Both the position numbers and the translations under genes were made by a program. Source: Actinomycetes bacterium (GTDB taxonomy: Bacteria; Actinomycetota; Acidimicrobiia; Acidimicrobiales; Ilumatobacteraceae). Taken from it: a stretch of DNA of 33,225 nucleotides. The notes under the pieces are model-generated. The model had not been told where the DNA came from and made no database searches. It worked only from the letters and a program-made list of their open reading frames with translations. The stretch is from positions 1 through 33,225 of the forward strand of contig JAIOPC010000006.1 in assembly GCA_021414085.1 (NCBI GenBank), in the 5' to 3' direction. This document shows, piece after piece, positions 1-7,455 of this stretch (positions within the stretch are counted from its first letter, which is position 1; every line of letters begins with the position of its first letter).

Positions 1-141
1 CTACCCCTGTGCGTACGACACCACACCCTGGTACACCACGGCGGCTGGGAACTACACCTCGCCCCCAACCGCACACTCACCATCACCTACCCCGACCACA
101 CCATCACGACCACAGGCCCACCCAAACGGAGAGCGGCATGA
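1..141 (+). CDS. DUF222/HNH endonuclease family protein, C-terminal fragment
   Basis: Frame 1 is open from the window edge to a TGA at 139-141 and gives 46 residues. It reads LCVRHHTLVHHGGWEL and then a short tail ending PPKRRAA. The C-x2-HH-x3-HHGGW pattern is the end of the HNH module seen at the C-terminus of actinobacterial DUF222 proteins, where Cys and His residues hold a structural zinc and the nuclease fold. These proteins occur in many copies per genome and are often linked to mobile or repeated DNA; their biological role is unsettled. The codons are strongly C-ending, unlike the larB and larC genes that follow. The stop codon overlaps the most upstream larB start as ATGA. The N-terminal DUF222 part lies outside the window, so the family call rests on this tail only. 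Confidence 0.65.
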   Translation, partial: LPLCVRHHTLVHHGGWELHLAPNRTLTITYPDHTITTTGPPKRRAA

Positions 142-932
142 CGGCGAGAGGCGTGAACGGAAGCGCCATGCCAGGCGACACAATGGGGCGGGTGGACGAG
201 CGCGAACTGCAGCAGTTAATCGACGGCGTGCGCGCGGGCACCGTGGCGCCCGACGACGCGGTCGCCCGGTTGCGGCGGTTGCCCTTCGCCGAGGTGGGCG
301 ACACGTTGGTCGATCACCACCGCACTATTCGCCAGGGCATGCCTGAGGCCATCTACGGCGAGGGCAAGTCGGCCGAGCAATGCGTGGCGATCGTTGGCGA
401 GTTGCTGGCACATTCCTCCGGCCCGGTGTTGCTGACCCGGGCTGGCAACGACATCGAATTGGCGGTGCTTGCCCAGCATCCTGGTGGCGAGGTCAGCGCC
501 GGGTGTGTGTTGTGGCGCGCGCCGAGCGAGCCATATCGAACCGCCAATGTGTTGGTGGTCAGCGCCGGCACCAGCGATGTGCCGGTGGTCGACGAATGCC
601 TGCTGACGTTGCGTGCCTACGGGTTCGCAGCCAACCGGCTCACCGACGTTGGGGTCGCCGGGCTGCATCGATTGCTGGCCCACATCGATCGCATCACCGC
701 TGCCGACGCCGTTGTTGTGGTGGCAGGCATGGAGGGCGCATTGGCGAGCGTTGTCGCTGGCCTGACCGCTGCGCCGGTAGTAGCTGTTCCAACAAGCGTT
801 GGTCACGGTGCCGGATTGAACGGGATTACCGCCTTGCTAGCAATGCACGCTGCGTGCGCCAGTGGCGTGACTGTCGTCGGCATCGACAACGGTTTCGGCG
901 CCGCGTGCGCGGTTGCAAGGATGTTCCGATGA
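138..932 (+). CDS. larB: LarB, pyridinium-3,5-biscarboxylate mononucleotide synthase (nickel-pincer cofactor)
   Basis: LarB carboxylates nicotinic acid adenine dinucleotide and releases AMP, the first step in making the nickel-pincer nucleotide cofactor of lactate racemase and related enzymes. The protein has the expected short helical N-terminus (ELQQLIDGVRAG, then RLRRLPF), followed by a PurE-like domain from about residue 137. The diagnostic motifs are VSAGTSDVPVVDE at 141-153, then GMEGALASVV and VPTSVGHGAG. The start is uncertain. ATG 138 overlaps the HNH stop as ATGA and has a GGAG-type site 4 nt upstream, but ATG 168 and ATG 183 are in frame with SD-like sequence and would give a more typical N-terminus. 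The stop overlaps larC as ATGA, so larB and larC are translationally coupled. Confidence 0.92.
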   Translation: MTARGVNGSAMPGDTMGRVDERELQQLIDGVRAGTVAPDDAVARLRRLPFAEVGDTLVDHHRTIRQGMPEAIYGEGKSAEQCVAIVGELLAHSSGPVLLTRAGNDIELAVLAQHPGGEVSAGCVLWRAPSEPYRTANVLVVSAGTSDVPVVDECLLTLRAYGFAANRLTDVGVAGLHRLLAHIDRITAADAVVVVAGMEGALASVVAGLTAAPVVAVPTSVGHGAGLNGITALLAMHAACASGVTVVGIDNGFGAACAVARMFR

Positions 933-2173
933 CGCGCACCGCCTGGTTCCACTGCTTCGCGGGCACTGCTGGCGACATGACGTTGGCATCGCTTGTCCAC
1001 GCCGGTGCCGACCCAATGGCGATTGCCGAGATCGTGGCGCGGCTGCCGGTCGACAACTACGCGCTCAGCTTCGAGCCCACCATGCGCTGCGGCCTCGCGG
1101 CTACACGTGCAATCGTCGCTGTCGATCACCACGATCACGATCACGACCATCACGACCACGACCACGACCACGATCACGACCACGACCACGGCCATCACGA
1201 CGGGCACCGGGCGTATGCGGCGATTCGCGAGATGTTGGCAGCCGCCGATCTACCCGACCGCGTGCGCGATCGCGCACAGAAGACGTTTCAGGTGCTCGCC
1301 GAGGTGGAAGGCGCGATGCATGGGGTCGAGCCGGAGGTTGTCGAGTTCCACGAAGTCGGGTCGGTCGATGCAATTGTCGACATCGTCGGTACCTGCGCGG
1401 CGCTCGAAGTCCTAGGTGTCGACCGCATCGTGTGCAGCCCAATCACCGTCGGCCAAGGCACGGTTACAGCGGCTCACGGCCAGCTGCCCAATCCGGCACC
1501 CGCTGTGATGGCCTTGCTTGCGCTTCGGTCGGCGCCAAGTCGCGGTATCGCCGATGGTCGCGAACTTGCGACACCCACCGGCGTCGCGCTGATGGTTGCG
1601 TTGGCCGACGAGTTTGGTCCTATGCCAGCCATGACAATCAGCAGCGTTGGCTACGGAGCGGGCACCAGCGACATCGAAGGCCGACCGAACGTTGTGCAGG
1701 TCGTCGTCGGCGCACCGCTTGTCGGCTCGGCGCTCCCGGCACAGGGTCAGCCAGCGACAGTGCTGGAGGTAAACGTCGACGATGTCACGGGCGAGGTAAT
1801 CGCGCACACGATCGCGGCACTGCTCGCTGCCGGTGCATTCGACGCGTGGGCGACCCCGATCGTCATGAAGAAGGGCCGACCAGCACACACGGTGCATGCA
1901 CTCTGCGACCCAGCAGCGGCCAGTGCAATCGGAGAAGTGTTGTTGCGCGAGACCGGTTCGCTCGGGTTGCGTGGCAGCACGGTGATGCGTTGGCCACAAC
2001 GCCGCGAAGAAGCAACGGTGCAGCTACACGGCCATCCGATCAGGGTGAAGCTGTCGGCTGGGCGCGCCAAGGTCGAACACGACGACGCAGCAGTAGCCGC
2101 GGCTGCATTGGGTATGCCGCTGCGAGAAGTGATCGCGCAGGCCGAACGACTAGCCGTAAACGACCAGCCGTAA
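929..2173 (+). CDS. larC: LarC, nickel-pincer cofactor nickel insertase (cyclometallase)
   Basis: LarC inserts nickel into the bis-thiocarboxylate pincer ligand in a CTP-dependent reaction, the last step of the Lar pathway. The 414-residue protein starts MTRTAWFHCFAGTAGDM, a typical LarC opening (FDCFAGxSGDM in relatives), and continues with EFHEVGSVDAIVDI, SPITVGQGTV and ATPTGVAL motifs. The C-terminal part begins about residue 280 with EVNVDDVTGE and contains the MKKGRPAH motif. Residues 66-93 are almost purely His and Asp, a metal-storage stretch common in this family. It is one uninterrupted frame, unlike the frameshift-split larC1/larC2 of Lactiplantibacillus plantarum. The stop codon lies inside a short tandem repeat. 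Confidence 0.95.
   Translation: MTRTAWFHCFAGTAGDMTLASLVHAGADPMAIAEIVARLPVDNYALSFEPTMRCGLAATRAIVAVDHHDHDHDHHDHDHDHDHDHDHGHHDGHRAYAAIREMLAAADLPDRVRDRAQKTFQVLAEVEGAMHGVEPEVVEFHEVGSVDAIVDIVGTCAALEVLGVDRIVCSPITVGQGTVTAAHGQLPNPAPAVMALLALRSAPSRGIADGRELATPTGVALMVALADEFGPMPAMTISSVGYGAGTSDIEGRPNVVQVVVGAPLVGSALPAQGQPATVLEVNVDDVTGEVIAHTIAALLAAGAFDAWATPIVMKKGRPAHTVHALCDPAAASAIGEVLLRETGSLGLRGSTVMRWPQRREEATVQLHGHPIRVKLSAGRAKVEHDDAAVAAAALGMPLREVIAQAERLAVNDQP
1124..1207 (+). repeat. His/Asp-encoding low-complexity tract inside larC
   Basis: About 28 codons alternate GAC/GAT and CAC/CAT with a single GGC, encoding a DHDH-type run at LarC residues 66-93. The DNA is a degenerate hexanucleotide repeat and therefore prone to slippage in units of two codons. 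Such His-rich tracts in nickel-handling proteins bind metal; here this is inferred from composition only. Confidence 0.85.
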
Positions 2174-2194
2174 ACGACCAGCCCTGAACGACTA
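2141..2194 (+). repeat. Degenerate tandem repeat across the larC stop codon
   Basis: The 14-base unit GCCGTAAACGACCA occurs twice exactly (2153-2166 and 2167-2180). It is preceded by a 12-base variant (2141-2152) and followed by a diverged copy GCCCTGAACGACTA (2181-2194). The larC TAA at 2171-2173 lies in the second exact copy. The repeat occupies most of the gap to the convergent thioredoxin gene. No convincing terminator hairpin is visible here. Confidence 0.85.
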
Positions 2195-2201
2195 GTGCGC
2201 T

Positions 2202-2984
2202 TTAACCGGCGAGGGCGTCGTTGACGATGACCTGTAGGTCGGCGACGGCAACCTCACCCGACACGCGAGCCTTCACCAGACCATCGGCCCCGATGATGAC
2301 GAAGTAGGGCCAGCCGGACGAGCCGTAGGCCGACGCAGCTACACCGGCTTCGCCATCGCCCTGCGATTGGTCGACCATCACCGGCCAGCTCCAGCCCTTG
2401 TTCGAAAACCACTCGGCCGGCGGATAGTTCACCGACGACGACGAGACCGCAGTCGCGATACCTAACACGGTGAGTTCGCTGGGCACCGCGCCTTGGCCCT
2501 TCCAGTCCAGCAAGCGCGGAACTTCGGCGTTGCAGTGCGGGCACCAATGCGCAAGGAACACGAGCATGTACGGACCGTTGGCAGCGGGATCGACAGTGAT
2601 GGGGTCGCCTTGGAAGTCGAGGCCGCTCAGCAGCGGCGCCGGCAGACCCACACCAAGATCGGGAAGCTCGCCAACCGGAGCGATGTTGGACGTGCGGTCG
2701 GGGTCGAAGGTTGGTAGCGCATCACCGGTGACGGTGACTGGCTGGCTGTCGGGGAGGCCGACCAACTCCACGCCCGTGTCGTCGGAGCTGTCGGCTTTGT
2801 CGTCACCACTTGTGGCTGCCCAGATCACGCCACCAGTCACCAAAGCGAGCACCACCACGATGATCACCCAGATGTTGATCGTGATGCCGGCGCTGCCGCC
2901 TTCGCCGCCGTCAACGCTCTGGCCGCGGCGGGCCGCCTTTGCCTGTGCCTTGCGCCGAGCTTCAGCCCGCTGCCGGTTCGCCAT
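2202..2984 (-). CDS. Membrane-anchored thioredoxin-fold (TlpA-like) protein with DsbA-type CPHC site
   Basis: The 260-residue protein has a basic cytoplasmic N-terminus (MANRQRAEARRKAQ), one membrane span at about 35-58, an acidic linker, and an extracytoplasmic redoxin domain from about residue 110. The active site LAHWCPHCNAEVP puts the cysteines at 148 and 151. The cis-proline loop is GWPYFVII. The overall fold resembles TlpA/ResA, which are usually reductants with a CxxC such as CEPC, whereas CPHC is the dipeptide of the strong oxidant DsbA. The start chosen is ATG 2984, since the extra upstream residues would overlap dsbB further. It overlaps the dsbB end by 23 bp, so the two are co-expressed. 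It probably works as a thiol oxidase recharged by the neighbouring DsbB. Confidence 0.85.
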   Translation of the reverse strand: MANRQRAEARRKAQAKAARRGQSVDGGEGGSAGITINIWVIIVVVLALVTGGVIWAATSGDDKADSSDDTGVELVGLPDSQPVTVTGDALPTFDPDRTSNIAPVGELPDLGVGLPAPLLSGLDFQGDPITVDPAANGPYMLVFLAHWCPHCNAEVPRLLDWKGQGAVPSELTVLGIATAVSSSSVNYPPAEWFSNKGWSWPVMVDQSQGDGEAGVAASAYGSSGWPYFVIIGADGLVKARVSGEVAVADLQVIVNDALAG

Positions 2985-3621
2985 CTTCAATCTCCAAAGG
3001 TTCGGGTGTAAGTAGCAATGCAAGGATGGCAGCAAAACCGCACAAAGCCATCGCGGCCAGGGTCATTGGGAAGCCTTTTCTGATGATGCCGTCGGCGCCC
3101 AATTCCAGCGTTCCGAACGACACGTAATTCGGCGCTGCGCAACTGATCGCCGAGGCGCAAGCCTTCGATTCGGTGACGACGTAATGCTCGAGGATCACGT
3201 GATGCCAGATCGATACGGCCATCCCAATCGTGGCCAGCGGAACGACGTACCACTTGGCCTGCCGGTCGCGCCGGATAGCGGCGACGATCAAGATGATCGC
3301 CGAGCTGTACATGAAGATGCGTTGGAACCAACAGAACCGGCACGGTTGCCAGTGATTGCCCGATTCGCTGAACCACAAGCTGCCCGCCATCGCTGTTGTC
3401 GCCACGAGTGCGGCCAAGGGCAACTGCACTCGGTGAAGCGCAGCCAGAAAACGCACGCATGTCACCGACGGAATGATCCGCGCCGCCACCATCAGCACGG
3501 CGCCGCCAAGTGCGATGAAGGCGAGCACCGCCGCGACATCGTGCACCAAACGGACAGTGTCGACTGACATCCCTATTGCCATGGCCACAGTCTGGCCGAT
3601 GGACGCCGAGGCGGACAGCAT
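2962..3621 (-). CDS. dsbB: DsbB-family disulfide bond formation protein
   Basis: DsbB passes electrons from a periplasmic thiol oxidase to quinone, keeping the oxidase in its disulfide form. The 219-residue protein has about four to five membrane spans. The first catalytic pair is in QPCRFCWFQR (C94, C97), the family's most diagnostic motif, and the second pair is C155 and C161 in the loop KACASAISCAAP. Many Actinobacteria use VKOR for this job instead, so a DsbB is noteworthy. ATG 3621 gives the longest frame; ATG 3582 and ATG 3570 are possible and none has a clear SD. It lies upstream of, and overlaps, the CPHC thioredoxin gene, and diverges from the sulfurtransferase across 20 bp. Confidence 0.9.
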   Translation of the reverse strand: MLSASASIGQTVAMAIGMSVDTVRLVHDVAAVLAFIALGGAVLMVAARIIPSVTCVRFLAALHRVQLPLAALVATTAMAGSLWFSESGNHWQPCRFCWFQRIFMYSSAIILIVAAIRRDRQAKWYVVPLATIGMAVSIWHHVILEHYVVTESKACASAISCAAPNYVSFGTLELGADGIIRKGFPMTLAAMALCGFAAILALLLTPEPLEIEDGEPAAG

Positions 3622-3641
3622 GAACGACTTGCCTGGCTGCC

Positions 3642-4487
3642 ATGATGCTGGACGTGATTGCTCCGGTCGTTGCTGCGGATTCGCTTCCCGATAACGCCGT
3701 CTTCATCGACGTTCGTTGGTATCTCGACGGTCGCGATGGTCGTGCCGCGTACGAGGCCGGTCATTTGCCGGGCGCCGTTTGGATCGACCTTGAACGAGAT
3801 CTCAGCCGCCACGATCTTCCAGCCAGCGAGGGTCGTCATCCATTACCAACGCCAGCTGCTTTCGCAGCCGCTATGAGTGCGCTCGGCATCGGCGACGACA
3901 CCGTCGTGGTCGCGTACGACGACACGGGCGGCGTCACTGCCGGTCGCTTGGTCGTGATGCTGCGCATGCTCGGCCGTTCGGCGGCGCTGCTCGATGGCGG
4001 GCTGGGTGCATGGATCGCCGACGGACGGGCAACCGAAGTTGGTGCCGGGCCGGCGGCGATCGCGCCCGCGAAGTTCACGATCACGGAATGGCCGGCGCAG
4101 CGACTTGCTTCGGCCGACGAAGCAGCCGACTTCGCCAGTCGCGGTGGGGCAGTGCTCGACTCGCGCGCGCACGAACGATTCACCGGCGAGCAAGTGCTGA
4201 TCGATCCGCGTCCCGGCCACATGCCCGGTGCACGTAGTGCGCCATGGGCCGCGCTGCATCGCCCCGATGGCCGTCTGCTCGATCGCGCTGAGCTGCTGGC
4301 GCACTTTCATCACCTCGGCGCCGACACGGACGCAAACACGGTTGCGTACTGCGGTTCGGGTGTCAGCGCCTGCTTGAACGTGATCGCCATGGAACACGCC
4401 GGGCTATCGCCTGCTCGCCTCTACGTCGGTAGTTGGTCGGGGTGGGCCGCCGATCCGGAGCGCCCGGTAGAACTCGGTGACGTATGA
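3642..4487 (+). CDS. sseA: Thiosulfate / 3-mercaptopyruvate sulfurtransferase (tandem rhodanese)
   Basis: The 281-residue protein has two rhodanese domains, the length and layout of the SseA/rhodanese family. The N-terminal, inactive domain holds DVRWYLDGRDGRAAYEAGH. The C-terminal domain holds VLDSRAHERFTG and PGHMPGA, and the active-site loop is YCGSGVSA with catalytic C237. CGSGV is nearer to the CG(S/T)GVTA loop of mercaptopyruvate sulfurtransferases than to the CRxGx[RT] loop of thiosulfate sulfurtransferases. It transfers sulfane sulfur to thiol or cyanide acceptors in the cytoplasm. ATG 3642 is followed at once by a second ATG at 3645. The stop overlaps the ABC permease start as ATGA. 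Confidence 0.92.
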   Translation: MMLDVIAPVVAADSLPDNAVFIDVRWYLDGRDGRAAYEAGHLPGAVWIDLERDLSRHDLPASEGRHPLPTPAAFAAAMSALGIGDDTVVVAYDDTGGVTAGRLVVMLRMLGRSAALLDGGLGAWIADGRATEVGAGPAAIAPAKFTITEWPAQRLASADEAADFASRGGAVLDSRAHERFTGEQVLIDPRPGHMPGARSAPWAALHRPDGRLLDRAELLAHFHHLGADTDANTVAYCGSGVSACLNVIAMEHAGLSPARLYVGSWSGWAADPERPVELGDV

Positions 4488-6187
4488 GCACCGTGTCTCT
4501 TAACGCCGTGTCTCTTAACAGCAAGGCGCTGCGTGCGATGCGCCGCACTCGCCAACGGCATCGCCTCGGCAACATCGAGTGGTTCGACGCCGCGTATCGC
4601 GCGTATCTGGTTGGCATCTTCGGCGGCGGCAGTGTCCTCTGGATCAGCAGCTCGGTGCGCGACGCCACAGTCAGCGCGGCATCTGCCGCCGACTTTGCTG
4701 AGTTCGCACCACCGATTCTTGGCTTGCTTGCAGCGTTCGCATTGCTCGTGGGATTGCGCGGCGGGGCACAGGGAGGGCCGGTGGCGCTGGAGGCAGCCGA
4801 TGTGATGCACGTGATGCTCGCGCCGGTTGATCGTCGGCGGGCACTGCTGCGTCCGGCGCTGCAGCGAGTGCGTGGTGCGATCTTCACCGGTGCGATAGCT
4901 GGCGCGATCAGTGGCCAGCTTGCCGGTCGGAGACTTCCGGGTTCGTTGCTCGCGTGGGCGGGTGGTGGTGCGCTGTTTGGTGCCAGCGTCGCCATGTTGT
5001 GGGTCGGCAGCGCGCTGCTCGCGCACACCGTTCTCGCGCGCAGCTCTCGCGTGCCGCGGTGGTCAGCGACAGCGATCGGCTTGACGTTGGTCGCCTGGCA
5101 ATCGGTCGCCGTGTACTTCGCGATGGACAGCGGATCAACTAAAGTTGCCGGCCCGGCGGATGCCTTCGGCAGTTTGGCGTTGTGGGGTTGGCGGCAGCAC
5201 TCGACCGATCTGATTGCAACAGCGGTCGGCCTGCTGGCAGTGATCCTCGGGTTGTTGCTGCTCAGCCGTATCTCGCTGGAAGCACTCGCTCGTCGTAGCG
5301 CGCTCGTCGCGCAACTGCGGTTTGCGGTGACGATGCAAGATCTGCGCACGGTCATCTTGTTGCGGCGGCAACTCAATCAAGAGCGCACCCGCCGCACTCC
5401 GTGGCGCCGCCTGCAGCGCATCACCAACCAAAAGCCGCGGACTCGTACGCGCGCGCTGACGCGTTCGGTGTTTCGTCGCGGCTGGCACGGGCTGCTGCGC
5501 TTCCCGGCAACGCGGCTGGCGCGCATGGCGGCGCTCTCGGTCGCGTTTGGCGTGTTGCAGGCAACCGTCGTGCGTGGCACGACACCTGCAGTGCTGCTCA
5601 GCGCGCTGGTTGCCTTTGTGATCGGCCTCGAGGTGATGGAGCCGTTGTCGCAGGAGGTCGATCAGCCAGATCGCACCGACAGTTTCCCGGTCGACCGCGG
5701 CGAGCTCCTGGCTCGGCACCTACTCGCACCAACGATCGCCCTCTTGCCGTTTGCGATCATCGCCGGAGCGGCGGCGGTAATCACGCTGGGCAGCATCGAC
5801 GCAATCGCGCCAGCAGCGATCTTTGCCCTCCCCAACCTCATCGCTGGTGCCGCCGGCGGCGTCGTCAGCATTGTGCGCGACGCCCCCGATCCGTTCAGCG
5901 CCGACAAGCAGCAATCGTTCGTGCCGCCGGAGATGGCTGGCTTCGGTGCGACCATCCGATTGTTATGGCCGATCGTCGTGAGCGCCTTCGGATGCTCGAT
6001 GGTGTTCATTCTGCGAGTCGCCGTCGACAACGACGGGCCGCTCATCGGTGCGGCCATCCGCGGCGCTGTCGGCTCGCTGCTCTTGGCCGTCGTCGTCGGC
6101 TATTGGGTGAAGGTGCGCGATCGAATCCGCCGCAAGTTCAGGGCCTTCATGGCTGAAGGTCGCACACAAGCTCTAGGAGCCCGATGA
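4484..6187 (+). CDS. ABC transporter permease-type membrane protein (ABC-2-like, family uncertain)
   Basis: The 567-residue protein has about ten predicted membrane spans. They include roughly 37-57, 75-92, 132-150, 158-180, 195-213 and 243-263, then an Arg-rich cytoplasmic stretch around 290-330, then a second set. It has no recognisable substrate site. Its role as permease is inferred from its ATGA overlap with the ATPase gene downstream and from the lack of any binding protein, which points to an exporter. A 15-base tandem repeat after the start codon encodes VSLNA-VSLNS, and the true N-terminus could be a little further in. The substrate is unknown. The ATGA overlap with the sulfurtransferase upstream makes a three-gene coupled unit. 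Confidence 0.75.
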   Translation: MSTVSLNAVSLNSKALRAMRRTRQRHRLGNIEWFDAAYRAYLVGIFGGGSVLWISSSVRDATVSAASAADFAEFAPPILGLLAAFALLVGLRGGAQGGPVALEAADVMHVMLAPVDRRRALLRPALQRVRGAIFTGAIAGAISGQLAGRRLPGSLLAWAGGGALFGASVAMLWVGSALLAHTVLARSSRVPRWSATAIGLTLVAWQSVAVYFAMDSGSTKVAGPADAFGSLALWGWRQHSTDLIATAVGLLAVILGLLLLSRISLEALARRSALVAQLRFAVTMQDLRTVILLRRQLNQERTRRTPWRRLQRITNQKPRTRTRALTRSVFRRGWHGLLRFPATRLARMAALSVAFGVLQATVVRGTTPAVLLSALVAFVIGLEVMEPLSQEVDQPDRTDSFPVDRGELLARHLLAPTIALLPFAIIAGAAAVITLGSIDAIAPAAIFALPNLIAGAAGGVVSIVRDAPDPFSADKQQSFVPPEMAGFGATIRLLWPIVVSAFGCSMVFILRVAVDNDGPLIGAAIRGAVGSLLLAVVVGYWVKVRDRIRRKFRAFMAEGRTQALGAR

Positions 6188-6876
6188 CTTCCCTTCGCGA
6201 ATTGGCGCTGAGCACATTGCAGCTCAGCAAGGACTACGGCGATCGGCCGGCCGTGTTGCCGATTGACCTGCAGATCCCGTTTGGTCAGCACGTCGCACTC
6301 GTCGGGCACAACGGCAGCGGCAAGACGACGTTGCTGCGCATGGTCGCCGGTTTGCTCGACCCATCGGGCGGCAGCGCGCGCATCGGTGGTCACCTTTCGG
6401 GCAGCACTCCGGCGCGTGCAGCGCTCAGTTGGTTGTCCGACACTCCGACGTTCTACGACGATCTGTCCCTGCGCGAGCACCTCGAGTACGTGGCCCAACT
6501 GCACGGAGTGAGCGACAGTTCGGTCCGCGCCGAGGAACTCCTTTCCCGATTGCAGTTGGAGAATCGCGGCGACGACATCCCGACGACGTTCAGCCGTGGT
6601 CTGCGCCAGAAGGCCGCCATCGCGATAGCCCTCGTGCGACCGTTTCAGGTGCTGCTTGTCGACGAGCCGTTCGTGGGGCTCGACGAGGCCGGGAAGCAGT
6701 CGCTATTGGAGCTGCTTGATGAGGCCGCAGCCGATGGTCGCACGCTGATCGTTGCTACCCACGAGCTCACCTTCGTCGACCGCGTGCAGCGTCTTCTCGC
6801 GCTGCGCGACGGCGAATTGGTGTACGACGGATCGCCTGGCGACACCGACGTACATCAGCTGGTGCGCGCGGGCTGA
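6184..6876 (+). CDS. ABC transporter ATP-binding protein
   Basis: A 230-residue single nucleotide-binding domain. The Walker A motif is GHNGSGKT (41-48), the signature is a diverged FSRGLRQK (137-144) rather than LSGGQ, the Walker B motif is LLVDEP (158-163) with the following D-loop region GLDEAG, and the switch histidine is H194 in ATHEL. The region where the Q-loop should lie reads LSDTPTFYDDLS, which resembles the Q-less form of ABC-2 and haem- or drug-export ATPases. It powers the membrane protein encoded immediately upstream. It starts at ATG 6184, overlapping the permease stop as ATGA. Confidence 0.95.
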   Translation: MTSLRELALSTLQLSKDYGDRPAVLPIDLQIPFGQHVALVGHNGSGKTTLLRMVAGLLDPSGGSARIGGHLSGSTPARAALSWLSDTPTFYDDLSLREHLEYVAQLHGVSDSSVRAEELLSRLQLENRGDDIPTTFSRGLRQKAAIAIALVRPFQVLLVDEPFVGLDEAGKQSLLELLDEAAADGRTLIVATHELTFVDRVQRLLALRDGELVYDGSPGDTDVHQLVRAG

Positions 6877-6884
6877 GTCCGCGA

Positions 6885-6890
6885 TACTCT
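6885..6890 (+). promoter_or_regulatory. -10 box TACTCT of the DUF2510 gene
   Basis: TACTCT ends 7 nt before ATG 6898, in a 21-bp gap. No SD is present. Spacing fits transcription starting at or next to the A of the start codon, giving a leaderless mRNA. No clear -35 hexamer is seen. Confidence 0.6.
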
Positions 6891-6897
6891 GCGACAC

Positions 6898-7374
6898 ATG
6901 CAGGAATTCTCCACCGCCAGCGCATCCGCAAAAGACCCGGCCGCTCTTGCCGCCGCCCTCACCGAGAAGTCGGCGGATGGGTGGAGCGTCGTCAGCATTG
7001 TGACAACCACCAGCGAAGTCACCGCCTTTCTCAGCCGCGAGGCATCTTCGGCGCCAGCCGCGGCAACCCCCGCAGCGTCGTCGACGTCCACCTCTGGCTT
7101 CACGCCTTTGGCGGGCAGCGCTCCGGTGGCCGAGCCCGCTGGCTGGGCAATCGCCCCCGAGCCGGCACCGGCCGCCACCCCGACCACGACGATGGCACCG
7201 ATCTCAACACCGGCGTATCAGCCCGCCGCAGCGGCTGCGCCGACGCCGGCAGTTCCCGCCGGTTGGTACGCCGACCCGGCTGGTCGCTTCGACCTGCGCT
7301 ACTGGGATGGCAGTGCCTGGACCGAGCACGTCTCGCGCGCTGGCCAGCAGTACACCGATTCGCCGACCGCGTAG
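6898..7374 (+). CDS. DUF2510 domain protein with N-terminal DUF4177-like segment
   Basis: The 158-residue protein has three parts. Residues 1-48 contain LTEKSADGWSVVSIV, resembling the short DUF4177-type fold. Residues 50-118 are an Ala/Pro/Thr-rich linker. Residues 119-158 form a DUF2510 motif, PAGWYADPAGRFDLRYWDG and AWTEHV, a Trp-rich module widespread in Actinobacteria and of unknown function. There is no signal peptide or membrane span. It follows the ABC genes by 21 bp but has its own -10 box. A 16-base tandem repeat begins at its stop codon. Confidence 0.85.
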   Translation: MQEFSTASASAKDPAALAAALTEKSADGWSVVSIVTTTSEVTAFLSREASSAPAAATPAASSTSTSGFTPLAGSAPVAEPAGWAIAPEPAPAATPTTTMAPISTPAYQPAAAAAPTPAVPAGWYADPAGRFDLRYWDGSAWTEHVSRAGQQYTDSPTA

Positions 7375-7404
7375 TTCAACGTCAGCGCAGTTCAACGTCC
7401 GCGT
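7373..7404 (+). repeat. 16-base tandem repeat at the stop of the DUF2510 gene
   Basis: AGTTCAACGTCAGCGC (7373-7388) is followed at once by AGTTCAACGTCCGCGT (7389-7404), 14 of 16 bases identical. The TAG stop at 7372-7374 overlaps the first copy and TAG recurs just after the second. It occupies part of the 81-bp gap to the next gene. Confidence 0.8.
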
Positions 7405-7442
7405 AGGACTTTGGGCCCTTTCCGCTGTTGACCGCTGGTCGG

Positions 7443-7448
7443 TAGCCT
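7443..7448 (+). promoter_or_regulatory. -10 box TAGCCT of the MBL-Rieske gene
   Basis: TAGCCT ends 7 nt before ATG 7456 with no SD, which predicts a leaderless transcript. TTGACC at 7428-7433 is only 9 bp upstream and too close to be its -35. Confidence 0.6.
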
Positions 7449-7455
7449 GAAACCT

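Noticed and set aside
1118-1205. Repeated GACCAC units as a CRISPR or satellite array
   Set aside because: No spacers exist and the repeat encodes His-Asp in the larC frame, a normal feature of LarC.
913-2187. Long Arg-rich open frame overlapping larC
   Set aside because: It is the +1 shadow of larC in GC-rich DNA. It has no family features, while the larC frame has clear motifs throughout.
7428-7433. TTGACC as a -35 box for the MBL-Rieske gene
   Set aside because: It is only 9 bp from the -10 box, far from the 16-18 bp needed.
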